Shown piece after piece: positions 1-8,511 of a stretch of DNA of 64,000 nucleotides. The stretch covers positions 248,001 to 312,000 of the forward strand of contig NZ_JPRF03000076.1 in NCBI RefSeq assembly GCF_001188955.3. The letters are read 5' to 3'. The position numbers and the translations under genes are program-made. This DNA is from Kitasatospora aureofaciens (GTDB lineage Bacteria > Actinomycetota > Actinomycetes > Streptomycetales > Streptomycetaceae). Below the pieces are notes generated by a model. That model had not been told where the DNA came from and did not search any database. It saw only the letters and a program-made list of their open reading frames with translations. The first letter of the stretch is position 1, and each line of letters starts with the position of its first letter.

Positions 1-368
1 GGACAACTCCAGCCTCCCGCCGCCGCCCGGGGGCTCCTCGATCGACATCGTCCAGTCCAGGAACGGGGTGGTGCGCAAGGTCCGATCCGAGACGGCCTCC
101 AGCAGGCTCAACGGCGCGGTGTCGTTGTTGGACTGGGCGATGGTGACCCCGCCGACGTCGGAGGTGTCGGCCGTCACCCCGAAACCGATGACCCTGACCC
201 TCACGCCGCCCAGCCCGCCCCGAGGTCGGCCTCAACTCGGACCTCGCACCAGCCCGTCAGGTCCAAGGTGACGGTTCCCAGATCGCCGATCTTCAGCGCT
301 GCGTTGACCGCGGAGGCCCGCATCGTGGATTCCAAGCCGACCGGGGGCAAGTCCCTTGGGTACGCCAC
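1..368 (-). pseudogene. Hypothetical protein, interrupted reading frame, runs off the left edge
   Basis: On the minus strand a frame opens at a GTG (368) preceded by GGAGA at good spacing and encodes about 55 residues (motif GTVTLDLTGWCEVRVE) before a TGA at 203-201. A second frame starts at a GTG (204-202) that overlaps this stop as GTGA and continues with IGFGVTADTSDVGGVTIAQ to the window edge. The two halves read like one beta-rich protein, so the simplest view is a single gene with a one-base shift near 203. A translationally coupled pair is the alternative. I do not recognise the family and infer no function. The rest of the gene lies outside the window. Confidence 0.45.
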
Positions 369-790
369 GAGTTCTCCAGCCGGTCGTCGTCGGCCGCGCA
401 TGATCGCGGCCGACTCTCTCACGCCACTACCCAGAGAACCAATTTGCAAACACTGCGTAATCATGCCCTGTGTGCTGTCGGGCCCGGCCCGCTCTCCTTG
501 GGGGTGGGCACTCCCACCCGGTTGTGCGGCGGTGGGTCGGTTGCGGCGCGTTCTTCGGCGTTCGCTCATTGGTTTGTGTGCGTCGATCGCTTTCGTCACC
601 GTCCTGCTGGCGGTTCATCAGATGGTGCGAACTCGTGCTTGTCGGCTGGTTGGGCCAGGTGGGCGTGGTTACGCTCGGTTGCGTCGTCCGAAGGAGGACG
701 GCACCCCGTCGCGTGCTGCACGTGCCCAGGCCGTCTTGGCCGTCATGCGCTGGTGCGGATCACGCTCGGGTAGTTCCCATGGGAGTGGAC
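369..790. other. Intergenic region, no convincing gene
   Basis: About 420 bases between the leftward hypothetical gene and the rightward secreted protein. Open frames here have no plausible start or family resemblance. The stretch around 440-470 is less GC-rich than its surroundings and could hold the leftward promoter, but I see no clear -35/-10 pair. Confidence 0.4.
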
Positions 791-1333
791 ATGAGTTCTG
801 TAGGTCGTAAGACCGTCGCGGTGATGGCCGCGGCTTTGGCGTCGCTGGGCGCGGGGAGCGGTGTTACCGCGTCTGCGACCACCCCGTCGGCCACGTCGTG
901 CAGCAGCGGGGCGCAATGCCCCAGCCTGAAGCCGACCAGGCTCACGGCCAGCCAGGCCACCTTGAATGTCACCCAGATGCAACTGGAGAACATCAACGCG
1001 GCGGCGTCCGACGCGGTGACCGGGGAGCCCATCCGCGGTGCGAAGATCGTGTTCGCCACCATGGGCGGCCGGACGCTGGGAATGGCGTACACGGACGACA
1101 CCGGAATCGCCGCGATCACCGCTCCGGAGGACCTGGGTCCCGGAACCCTTCAGGAGTTGCTGGGCGGCTACGAGGCCGCGTTGGTCGGCGACGGCGTCCA
1201 CGCCCCGGTCGGGGCCCACGGAGCGATCACCGTCGGCACCGACCAGGGCCCCGGTGTCCCGAACTCCCCGTGCCAGATCTGCAGTGACCGCGGGCTCAAG
1301 CAGGACGTGGTCCCGGTCGACTGGAGTCGGTGA
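791..1333 (+). CDS. Secreted Ig-like protein ending in the first part of a Peptidase_S74 chaperone domain
   Basis: Start chosen at ATG 791, five bases after GGGAG. The 180-residue product begins with a signal peptide (MSSVGRKTVAVMAAALASLG, cleavage probably after ASA near residue 27). An Ig-like stretch follows at about residues 50-155 with the pattern 'TGEPIRGAKIVF...TDDTGIAAIT', typical of bacterial invasin-type repeats. The last residues, SDRGLKQDVVPVDW, match the usual opening of the S74 intramolecular-chaperone domain of tail-fibre and endosialidase-type proteins (SDxxLKxxIxPV). The rest of that domain is found in the next, overlapping frame (1330-1716). The protein therefore appears split inside its C-terminal domain, either by an old frameshift with a roughly 100-base insertion or as a coupled two-gene arrangement. 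Export is clear; biological role unknown. Confidence 0.65.
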   Translation: MSSVGRKTVAVMAAALASLGAGSGVTASATTPSATSCSSGAQCPSLKPTRLTASQATLNVTQMQLENINAAASDAVTGEPIRGAKIVFATMGGRTLGMAYTDDTGIAAITAPEDLGPGTLQELLGGYEAALVGDGVHAPVGAHGAITVGTDQGPGVPNSPCQICSDRGLKQDVVPVDWSR

Positions 1334-1716
1334 GGATGCGGGTCTTCCGCCGACGCTCCCGGGCGGGTGATCAAAGTGTCCCGGCCCGTCGTTCGGCCGG
1401 CGCGCGGGAGAGTGGCGCTGTGGCCCCGGTCGGTGCGGTAAACGGCTACGCGGTCCTGGAGACGGTGGCCGCGCTGCCCGTCAGTACCTGGCGCTATTTC
1501 TGGGAGCCCGAAGACGTGCGCCATCTCGGGCCGATGGCCCAGGACTGGCACGCTGCCTTCGGCTTCAACCGGGACGACACCACCATCTCCGTCGTCGACG
1601 GCCTCGGCGTCGCCCTGGTGTGTGTCCAGGCGCTGCACCGCCGCGTGGAAGAACTCACGGCCGAAGTGGATCGTCTGCGAGAAGCCGCGAGCATGAACAC
1701 GCCCGAGGCCGCGTGA
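1330..1716 (+). CDS. Peptidase_S74-like chaperone domain, detached C-terminal part
   Basis: Begins at a GTG overlapping the upstream TGA as GTGA (an ATG at 1336 is an alternative). The 128-residue product has about 35 Arg/Ala-rich residues of no family character. It then reads VNGYAVLETVAALPVSTWRY, 'VRHLGPMAQDWHAAFGFNRDD', 'ISVVDGLGVALVCVQALHRRVEELTAEVDRL', which is the core and final coiled coil of S74 domains. In intact S74 domains this follows SDxxLKxxIxPVD directly, and that opening is encoded at the 3' end of the upstream gene. In phage and bacterial fibres this domain drives trimer folding and may cleave itself off. Whether the two polypeptides reassemble here is unknown. A frameshifted single gene is equally possible. 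Confidence 0.6.
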   Translation: MRMRVFRRRSRAGDQSVPARRSAGARESGAVAPVGAVNGYAVLETVAALPVSTWRYFWEPEDVRHLGPMAQDWHAAFGFNRDDTTISVVDGLGVALVCVQALHRRVEELTAEVDRLREAASMNTPEAA

Positions 1717-1797
1717 CGGTCGCCGCCCGCTCCCCGGGAGGACTTGGAGAAGTCGGCCCCTGCGGAACACTCGTCGCGACCGAGAAGGCGGGACACC

Positions 1798-2526
1798 ATG
1801 ACAAGACAGGACACCTCGGCACGACACGACACTGTGACGGGATCATCCGAGGCGAAGGATCAGCGGTCGGCGGTGTGTACCGACGCGATCTGGCGGCTTC
1901 CGGTGACGGTCTGTCGCATCACTCAGTTCCTGGGCGAGCGGACGGCCGGCGCCTTACTGGAACGCGCCATCGCTTCCGCCGGCGACGCGTTGCAGCCCTC
2001 CATGATTCAAGACCAGCAGGTGGTCCCGGACATTCGCCGGTCCCGCTCGCGCCAGGACTTCGCCGCGCCCGAGTTGCTGGCAGCCATCGACGAGGTGCTG
2101 GAGGCGGTCGAGCACACGCTGGGAGTCTCCTGCCAGTACACCGAACCCAGCTACAGCCTCAACGTCCACAACGACGGCGACTTCTACCGGTCGCACCAGG
2201 ACACCAGCGCCGAGTACGCTCCCCGGCGCCTGCTCACGTTCGTCTACTACCTGCATCGCAAACCCCGGCCTTTCGGCGGGGGTGAGCTGCGAGTGTTCGA
2301 CGCCGCCCTGCCGCTGCACATCGAGACAACTGGAGAGTGGAAGGAGCGCACCTGGCGGGACTGGGAGCCCGAGCACGACAGCATCGTGTTCTTCCGCCCC
2401 GCCGCCTGGCACGAGGTACGTCCGGTCAGCTGCCCGAGCAAGCAGTACGCGGACAGCCGTTTCGCCATCAATGGCTGGCTGTGCAGCCCTGACCCCGCGA
2501 ACCGCGGGAATGACGTGAACCGGTGA
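1798..2526 (+). CDS. 2OG-Fe(II) oxygenase (prolyl-4-hydroxylase-like)
   Basis: Start chosen at ATG 1798 after GAGAAGG; an in-frame TTG at 1744 would add 18 residues. The 242-residue protein carries the 2-oxoglutarate/Fe(II) signature: HxD in 'DFYRSHQDTS', a distal His in 'FFRPAAWHEVRPV', and the 2OG-binding Arg in 'SRFAINGWL' about ten residues further on. The fold is the double-stranded beta-helix of prolyl/asparaginyl hydroxylases. The segment 'YTEPSYSLNVHNDGDFY' matches the substrate-lid side of that family. Such enzymes hydroxylate peptide or small-molecule substrates; the substrate cannot be told from sequence. It lies 81 bases after the S74-domain genes on the same strand, so co-expression is possible but unproven. 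No signal peptide. Confidence 0.8.
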   Translation: MTRQDTSARHDTVTGSSEAKDQRSAVCTDAIWRLPVTVCRITQFLGERTAGALLERAIASAGDALQPSMIQDQQVVPDIRRSRSRQDFAAPELLAAIDEVLEAVEHTLGVSCQYTEPSYSLNVHNDGDFYRSHQDTSAEYAPRRLLTFVYYLHRKPRPFGGGELRVFDAALPLHIETTGEWKERTWRDWEPEHDSIVFFRPAAWHEVRPVSCPSKQYADSRFAINGWLCSPDPANRGNDVNR

Positions 2527-2627
2527 GACTCGTCGCCCTCGACGCTGACCGACAAGGATGCGTCCCCGTCATTCGGGCTCGTTCGAGGCGGGGGCAACCG
2601 GTCTCCGACCTCGCCACCGAGAGGTGA

Positions 2628-3902
2628 TCACCCACCAGCCGGCCCCCAGGGCAGCATGCCCTGACCTCCATCTGGCCAGTTCGTCTCAACGGCTGAGCCA
2701 GGTATGCGGCCGGTTGCCGAGCCTTCAGCGAGTCGGCGCAGGGTCAGGGCAGCGCCGAAATGCTGCACGCCGTGGGTGGTGTGTGGGTCCAGGCCGGTCA
2801 GTTGGGCGGCGCGGGCGAGGCGGTTGTCGACGGTGTTGGGGTGGACGTTGAGCGCTTGGGCCGTGCGGCGCCGGTCGAGGTCGCAGTCGAGGAACGCGGC
2901 GACGGTCTCGACCAGGCCGGCGTGGCGGTCCAGGGGGTCGAGGAGTGCGGACAGCTCGGCGGCGCTGTCCTTGGATCCGGCTAGATGGTAGTCGAGTAGC
3001 ACGTCCTGGAGTCGGTGCACGCCGGGTGTGCGGGCGATGGCGGCGATCCGGCGGGCCTGTTCGGCGGCGGCGGGGACGTCCTGGGGGGTGGCCGCGAGGG
3101 CGGCCCCGGCGATCGCCGGGCGGGGCAGGCCGGTGGACAGGTGTCGGACGAGGTCGGCGTGGGGTGTGCCGAGGGGGAGCAGGATGTGGCCGCCTTGTTC
3201 GTCCGGCAGGCTGAGCGCTCGGCCTGCCGCGGTGGGCGCGAGCCGGCCCAGGACCTGGTGGAGCAGTCGTCGTGCGGCCACCGGCTCCTGAGGTGTGGGG
3301 GAGCGGACGCTGAGCACGAGGTAGCCGGGTTCGAGAGGCAGACCGTACCGGGCGGCCACCTCTTGTGGCGCGTCACCGCGGATCAGTGCCGCGGCCAGTT
3401 CGCGTCCAGCCGCCTGCTGGTCGGCCGCCCCCAGCAGGTACGCCTCGGTGACCTGCTCGACCATGGCGTTGACGGCCCTGAAGTGCCGGCGGACGAGCCA
3501 GAGAAGGGCGGCGTCCTCTCCGGAGCGGGCGGCGGCGCAGAGCGCGTCGGTCAGTACCTCGGCACCGACGTGGTACGACTTGATCAGCCCGATCAGGGGG
3601 ACGCCTTCTGCGGCACGCTGGGCGGCGCGCTCCCGGAACACCTCGGCCTCGGCGTCGGCGAGGCCCTGCGTGCAGCGCAGGAAGTCGCGGATCGCCTGGC
3701 GGGCGGTCGAGGCGGCCTCCAGGTCCTGCAGATCGTCGGGGAGTCGGTCGAAGCCGGGGACCTGGGCCCGCTGGCGCTCGACGACCAGCCTGGCCAGCTG
3801 GTTGATCCGGGGTTCGAGGCGGGCGACCAGTCGGACCGCCTGCTCGCGTATGTCCTCGCCGGACTCCGGTGCCTCATGTGGCGACCCGCTTCGTTGTGAC
3901 AC
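2628..3902 (-). CDS. PucR/CdaR-family transcriptional regulator
   Basis: Start taken as GTG 3902 (VSQRSGSPHEAPES), where the family-like sequence begins; the open frame continues upstream but is Arg/Pro-rich and unlike coding sequence. About 424 residues. N-terminal part (residues 20-170) is an RsbRD/PucR-type helical sensor ('LIGLIKSYHVGAEVLTDAL'). The middle is a GGDEF-like CdaR segment ('YLVLSVRSPTPQEPVAARRLLHQVL'). The C-terminal PucR helix-turn-helix is 'FLDCDLDRRRTAQALNVHPNTVDNRLARAAQLTGLD' (given here with its key helices). In this family the C-terminal HTH binds DNA and the N-terminus senses metabolites. It is transcribed away from the DUF1254 gene at 4290, making that gene a possible target. 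Confidence 0.75.
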   Translation of the reverse strand: MSQRSGSPHEAPESGEDIREQAVRLVARLEPRINQLARLVVERQRAQVPGFDRLPDDLQDLEAASTARQAIRDFLRCTQGLADAEAEVFRERAAQRAAEGVPLIGLIKSYHVGAEVLTDALCAAARSGEDAALLWLVRRHFRAVNAMVEQVTEAYLLGAADQQAAGRELAAALIRGDAPQEVAARYGLPLEPGYLVLSVRSPTPQEPVAARRLLHQVLGRLAPTAAGRALSLPDEQGGHILLPLGTPHADLVRHLSTGLPRPAIAGAALAATPQDVPAAAEQARRIAAIARTPGVHRLQDVLLDYHLAGSKDSAAELSALLDPLDRHAGLVETVAAFLDCDLDRRRTAQALNVHPNTVDNRLARAAQLTGLDPHTTHGVQHFGAALTLRRLAEGSATGRIPGSAVETNWPDGGQGMLPWGPAGG

Positions 3903-4289
3903 GTCACAACGATATGCCGTCGTGAGTGTCCTCCCCGCCGATTGCCCTGGCCCCTCGGGGGGGCGACAGTGAAGCGCGGGCGATCGGATCTTCGTCCCGC
4001 ACGGTCGTGATGGGTCATGAATGCTGGAACGAGCCGATGGGGATGGCATGGGTTCTCTCCCTCGCCGGGTACGCCGCGGGGCGCGCAAGCTCGCTAACCG
4101 TCCTTCGGTGCGCCGACGTTTTGCCTCGCCTGGCGGTCGGTCACGCCCGCCCGTCCTCATGCGGAGCACCTTCCGACCGCGCGCCCGGGTACCCGAGAAC
4201 GTCGCTGCACGGCGCTGAAGTTCGAGCGTCGCCGCTGCAGCCACGGGGTGCCGTCAACTCTGACAACTGTCTTGTGAGGAACAACCGTT
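3903..4289. other. Divergent intergenic region between PucR regulator and DUF1254 gene
   Basis: About 390 bases separating two divergently transcribed genes. It must contain both promoters. A G-rich run at 3955-3965 and no convincing palindrome were seen. No gene is supported here. Confidence 0.4.
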
Positions 4290-5729
4290 ATGAACGCAAC
4301 GCGTCAACCCCGACGTTGGGGTGCCGCCGCCTGCGTGGGGGCGGCGGCACTCGTGCTGGCCGCCGGGCCGGCAACCGCCGCCCAGGCGAGCGCGGCACAG
4401 CCTTCGCCCGCTCCCGCCGCCAGCACCACCACCGCCGACGCGGTCAACGCGTATGTATACGGCTACCCGCTGGTCCTGATGCGGGCCACCGAGCAGGCGT
4501 CCACCAACGTCGTCAAGCCCGATCCGGCGACCATGCGAGCACCGGTGAACCAGTTCGCCAAGGCGGACACCACTCCAAGCCCGCAGTTCCACACCGTGGT
4601 GGCCCCCAACGTCGACACCCTGTACACCTCGGCGTGGCTGGACCTGAAGGCCGGGCCCACCGTGCTCCATGTACCGGACACCCACGGCCGGTATTTCCTG
4701 ATGCCCATGCTCGACGACTGGACCGACGTCTTCGCCTCCCCGGGCACCCGCACCACCGGCAGCGCGGCCGGCGACTTCGCCATCACCGGTCCCGGCTGGC
4801 ACGGCCGGCTGCCCGCCGGAGTCAAGCAGATCAAGGCCCCCACCCAGACCGCGTGGATCATCGGCCGAACCCAGTACAACGGCCCCTCCGACCTGCCCGC
4901 CGTCGAGGCCCTGGTGAGCCACTACACCCTCGAACCGCTGAGCGCCTACGGCCACCCCTACACCCCGCCCGCAGGCCACGTCGACCCGACCGTCCCCGCC
5001 ACAGCGCCGGCCACCCGCGTCGCCGAAATGAACGCGCAGAGCTTCTTCTCCCAGCTGGCCTCGGCCATGGCCACCAACCCGCCCGCGAAGAAGGACGCCC
5101 CCATGGCGGCCACCCTGGCCCGCCTGGGCATCGTCCCCGGCCGGCCGTTCGACATCAACGCCAAGGGCCCCGCCACAGCACGAGCCCTGCGCCAGGCCGT
5201 ACCCGCGGCCCAGCAGCAGATCCAGGCCGCACTCGCCACGTCCGGAAACAATGCGAACGGCTGGCGCGTCATGCGCAACCTGGGCGACTACGGCACCGAT
5301 TACATGCTGCGCGCGGTCACGGCCTGGTACGGACTCGGCGCCAACCTCCCCCAGGACGCCGTCTATCCGCTGACCCGCACCGACAGCCAGGGCAAGCCGC
5401 TGACCGGAGCCGACCGGTACGTCATCCACTTCGCCCCCGGCCACACCCCGCCGGTGAACGCCTTCTGGTCCCTCACGATGTACGACGCATCCGGCTTCCT
5501 GGTCCCCAACCCGATCAACCGCTACGAGGTCGGGCACACCGTCAAGCCGACTCTCAACCCTGACGGTTCCATGGACATCTACATCCAGCACGACGCCCCG
5601 GCGGGCAAGCAGTCCAACTGGCTACCCGCACCCAGCGGCCAGTTCTCCCTGATGCTGCGTATGTACTGGCCCAAGCCCAGTGTCCTCGACGGCACCTGGA
5701 CCCCGCCCCCGGTCACCATGACCAGCTGA
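4290..5729 (+). CDS. Secreted DUF1254/DUF1214-domain protein
   Basis: ATG 4290 follows TGAGGAA. The 479-residue product starts with an Arg-rich signal peptide (MNATRQPRRWGAAACVGAAA..., cleavage after ATA/AQA near residue 30). DUF1254 occupies about residues 50-190, with the hallmark 'AYVYGYPLVLMRATEQ', 'VVAPNVDTLYTSAWLDL' and 'GRYFLMPMLDDWTDVFASPG'. DUF1214 occupies about residues 330-470, with 'YVIHFAPGHTPPVNAFWSLTMYD' and 'NRYEVG' followed by the Ser-Asn-Trp-Leu-Pro-Ala-Pro signature. Length is normal for the two-domain family. The biochemical function of this widespread pair is not established. The gene is intact and diverges from the PucR regulator. Confidence 0.85.
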   Translation: MNATRQPRRWGAAACVGAAALVLAAGPATAAQASAAQPSPAPAASTTTADAVNAYVYGYPLVLMRATEQASTNVVKPDPATMRAPVNQFAKADTTPSPQFHTVVAPNVDTLYTSAWLDLKAGPTVLHVPDTHGRYFLMPMLDDWTDVFASPGTRTTGSAAGDFAITGPGWHGRLPAGVKQIKAPTQTAWIIGRTQYNGPSDLPAVEALVSHYTLEPLSAYGHPYTPPAGHVDPTVPATAPATRVAEMNAQSFFSQLASAMATNPPAKKDAPMAATLARLGIVPGRPFDINAKGPATARALRQAVPAAQQQIQAALATSGNNANGWRVMRNLGDYGTDYMLRAVTAWYGLGANLPQDAVYPLTRTDSQGKPLTGADRYVIHFAPGHTPPVNAFWSLTMYDASGFLVPNPINRYEVGHTVKPTLNPDGSMDIYIQHDAPAGKQSNWLPAPSGQFSLMLRMYWPKPSVLDGTWTPPPVTMTS

Positions 5730-6298
5730 CGCAAGCCTCGAGGCAGCAATCCTGCAACCAGATCGTGAGATTGCCCCGCCTCGCTGCTTGTGGACGCGAA
5801 CGCATCCTCCGAGGACACCACGGATCGGTGGCGGCTGAACAACGGTTCACCCGCCACCGAGGGGCGTATACGTCCGGGGCGGTTCCCGGCGCGACCCGGG
5901 GCGCGTATCGGATGGCGATCACCGTGGTCGGGGAGATGGATCGGACCGGCTGCCAGCCCGGGCCGCCCTCGACGGCCGGCCGCAGCAGGCCGACCCGCTA
6001 GACCCAGATAGGCCAGTCGCAGCAGCACGTTGATCACCATGCCGGGCCAATCGCCAGTCTCGCCAGAGCGCCGACTCGGCAACGCGGTCGACATCTGGTG
6101 GATCACCGCTCACCGGCCCTCACCAGGGCGGATGAGGTTATCGGCAAGGGCAGCGTCCGAAGGCGGGCTCCAAGACCCTCTGGGGAAGATGCTTTTGGGC
6201 CTCTCGCGAAGATGCGGTCAGGCTCCGGCCGCGGTCGCCATGTCGGTGAGGGGGGCGGACTCCTGGCTGCCAGGACCGGTGTCCGACCGGTTGCGCAT
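5730..6298. other. Degenerate non-coding stretch
   Basis: About 570 bases after the DUF1254 stop with no supported gene. Several open frames exist on both strands but are Arg/Pro/Gly-rich shadows without family features. The region leads directly into two gene fragments (transposase and discoidin), so it is probably decayed sequence. Confidence 0.4.
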
Positions 6299-6586
6299 CG
6301 GCCCTAGGGCGCGGATCGAGCGGAGGGTGGGTGGGCGTCCGCGCCGCTTCGGCGCACAGGTTGCGGTGTGGCGCCGTTTGGGCAGGTTGCGGTCCCGGCG
6401 GAGAATCGTGTCCGGGCGCACCAGGGTCAGGAGTTGGCACAGTCTGTCCCTCGGGAGGCGGTGGAGCGGGCCGGTGAGCGTCGCGCGGTCGGTGTCAGTG
6501 AACGATGGCGTGCCCACCTGGAGTTGCAGGACCAGTAACTGGTGCCGCAACGCGAGGAATGCGATGCCCTTCTCCTGATCGCTCAT
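6299..6586 (-). pseudogene. N-terminal remnant of an integrase-core (rve) transposase
   Basis: Minus-strand frame from ATG 6586 reads MSDQEKGIAFLALRHQLLVL, 'DTDRATLTGPLHRLPRDRLCQLLTLVRPDTILRRDRNL' and 'CAPKRRGRPPTLRSIRAL'. This is the N-terminal region of the single-ORF rve transposases common in actinomycetes. After SIRALG the similarity stops and the DDE catalytic core is absent. About 95 of some 370 residues survive. It is a different lineage from the complete IS at 15233-16424. Confidence 0.7.
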
Positions 6587-6645
6587 GTGGCCCCGGATCG
6601 ATCTCGGGGCCCCGAGCCTGGTCAAGCGGGTCACCCACGACCGCC

Positions 6646-6771
6646 GGTGACGGCGGCTTGGGCACCGCGCAGTTCACCGGAACGTCAGCGCGCCACGTGC
6701 GGATCCACGGGCTGCAGCGCGGTACCAACTGGGGCTATTCGCTGTACGAGGCCGGCGTCTACGGCAGCTGA
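6646..6771 (+). pseudogene. C-terminal remnant of an F5/8-type C (discoidin/CBM32) domain
   Basis: The last 40 codons before the TGA at 6769-6771 read 'GTAQFTGTSARHVRIHGLQRGTNWGYSLYEAGVYGS'. This is the final beta-strands of a discoidin-type carbohydrate-binding domain as found at the C-terminus of secreted glycosidases. No upstream catalytic domain or start is present, and the fragment abuts the transposase remnant on the opposite strand. It is the tail of a deleted glycosidase gene, not an expressed gene. Confidence 0.65.
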
Positions 6772-6853
6772 CGCCACCGATGGCTGACCCGACGGCCGGG
6801 GCCGGCGGCGTGCCCCGCATCGCTCGAAGCGCGGGTGATCGGTTGTCGTCCGG

Positions 6854-7848
6854 TCAGGCGAACTCCGGCGTCATGGCAGCAGCGACCTTCAGGTGCGGAG
6901 CGGCCTGCTCGTGCAAGCTCAGGCGCTGAAGGGTGCGACCGAGCATGAGCCGGAGGTAGGAGTCGTCCGGCAGGTCGGTGACCAGCTGTTCCAGAGCTTG
7001 CCGGGCGCGGCCGAGCTGGGCGGAGGTGAAGTACGCGCGGGCGGCGAGGCGACGTACGCTGAGCTCGTCGCCGTGATCGTCGAGCAGCGGTTGGAGCAAG
7101 GTGAGCGCTCCGAGCGGGTCGCGCGTTCCAGGAGGGACTCGGCGTAGCGCAGGCGCCCGACCTCTTCGGGTACGTCGCGTTCGGGGCCTGCGGTGGCGAG
7201 GAAGTCGGCGATGACGTCGGGTGGTTGGGCGCCGGCCAGGGCCCGGGCCCCGACGACGATCGTCGGGGAGGTCTTGATACCCCGCGCCTTGCCGACCAGG
7301 CGAAGCTCCCGGACGGTGCGGTCGGCCGCGTCGGTGTCGAGCAGCGCGGCGGCTTCGGCGAATCCGGCGGTGGCCGCAATGGTCCGGAGCGTCTCACGCG
7401 CGCTGATGTCATGGCCCTCGACGAAGTGCGCCCGCATCAGGTGCTCGGCCACGGTGTCCTGCAGTGTGCTGCCGCCGTGCTCGTGGGCGAGGGCGAGGAG
7501 GCGCTGGGCGTCGTGGCTGCTGGATCGCCAGGCCGGGCCCCAGTTCGGTCCGAGTCCTTCCGTGGCTGCGATTCGGGAGATGGGCACCCGGTCGTCTGCC
7601 GTCCCCGAGCTCCCTGTGGTCGGCGGGTCCACCACGCACCGGGCTGCGGCGTCGTCGACCATCGGGTCGCGCTGGGCCGGTTCCGTCGGGGCGGCCTGGG
7701 GCGGGGCGGTCGGGTCGATCCGGTAGGGGCGCCAGACGACCTCGATGTCGCGGGCGGACAGCGCCGGGTCGGCGATGGCTGCCTCCAGTCGGCGTTTGCC
7801 GATGTAGGCCCAGGGGCAGACCACGTCCGCCCAGATCTCGATACGCAT
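6854..7848 (-). pseudogene. DsbA/FrnE-type oxidoreductase fused to a TPR tail, frameshifted
   Basis: Start ATG 7848 (MRIEIWADVVCPWAYIGKRR), five bases after GAGGG; ATG 7860 is an alternative. Residues 1-225 are a FrnE-like DsbA thioredoxin fold ending with 'GIKTSPTIVVGARALAGAQPPDVI'. The usual CPWC active site reads CPWA, so the resolving cysteine is missing. After RLRYAESLLER the frame becomes meaningless. The frame one base over continues DPLGALTLLQPLLDDHGDEL then 'ARAYFTSAQLGRARQALEQLV' and 'LMLGRTLQRLSLHEQAAPHLKVAAAMTPEFA', a two-repeat TPR tail ending at 6854. A single-base loss near 7118 explains this. The join between the domains looks like one original fused gene. A sequencing error is possible. 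Confidence 0.7.
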
Positions 7849-7898
7849 CCTTGCCCTCATGTCCTCTCTGGGGCTCTTGCTCGCCGTGCGGGTGTGCA

Positions 7899-7931
7899 GG
7901 CCGGTGTGGGCGCCGGGCGCCCACACCGGCC
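7899..7931. repeat. Perfect 16-bp inverted repeat with a one-base loop
   Basis: GGCCGGTGTGGGCGCC, one G, then its exact complement. It lies between the thioredoxin remnant and the start of the DsbA-TPR gene on the minus strand. No T-run follows on either side. It could have been a terminator for the thioredoxin gene or a cruciform-type site upstream of the DsbA gene. Such long perfect arms with almost no loop would need some bases unpaired to fold as RNA. Confidence 0.7.
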
Positions 7932-7981
7932 CGCGGAGTGGGTTGACGACCGGGGCCGGTGCGGCCCCACGTGCGGGGCGG

Positions 7982-8073
7982 TCAGCCGATGAAGTCGACG
8001 AGGTTCCGCTTGAGCTCGTCCTTCGGCAGGGCGCCGACGATGGTCTTGACGGCCTTGCCGCCGGCGAAGACCG
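7982..8073 (-). pseudogene. C-terminal remnant of thioredoxin
   Basis: The minus-strand frame ending at the TGA 7984-7982 reads 'VFAGGKAVKTIVGALPKDELKRNLVDFIG', the last strand and helix of thioredoxin (compare the family pattern 'lfkdGkpvktivGalpkaxLxxxLxxfi'). The catalytic WCGPC half is absent. Upstream sequence changes abruptly into unrelated DNA at about 8074. Because it precedes the DsbA-TPR gene on the same strand, a former thiol-redox operon is plausible. Confidence 0.65.
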
Positions 8074-8511
8074 ACCTGAACGGCGGCCACGCCGAGAAGA
8101 CCTCCAAGCTGCCGGACTACAACGGCCTGCTCTCCTGACGCTTCTCACCGGAGTGGACTCACGCTCGCCCGGAGCCCGACCAGTGTGCCGGGCCCGGGCG
8201 GGCTCTTGTGGATACGGGTGACCTCGAGGTGCTGCTTGGCGATGGCGGAGGCATACGAGGCTCTGCCGCCGTCGTTCACACGCAGGTCCGCGAAGCGGGG
8301 GACGACGGTGTCACCGGTCGGGTTCAGGTCGCCGGGCTCGACGTCCTCGCTCGTGCTGTCCGTCGCGAAGTGGTTCCTGCGGTGGCGGACGGCGTCTCCA
8401 CGCTGCCGACCACCTGGTGATCACTCCGGCCGGTCAGCGGGATTTGCCGCCGATCCGGCCTCGAAGGACCGCAGAGCGGTACGTGTCGACTACGGCTGTG
8501 TGGATCCGGGG
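8074..8511. other. Unassigned degenerate stretch
   Basis: About 440 bases. On the minus strand a frame without a start codon reads 'PRFADLRVNDGGRASYASAIAKQHLEVTRIHKSP' and ends near 8152. It looks like protein-coding sequence of an unknown family and is probably another gene remnant. On the plus strand a short frame ends 'HAEKTSKLPDYNGLLS' before TGA near 8138, also unrecognised. Neither can be supported as a gene. Confidence 0.35.
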
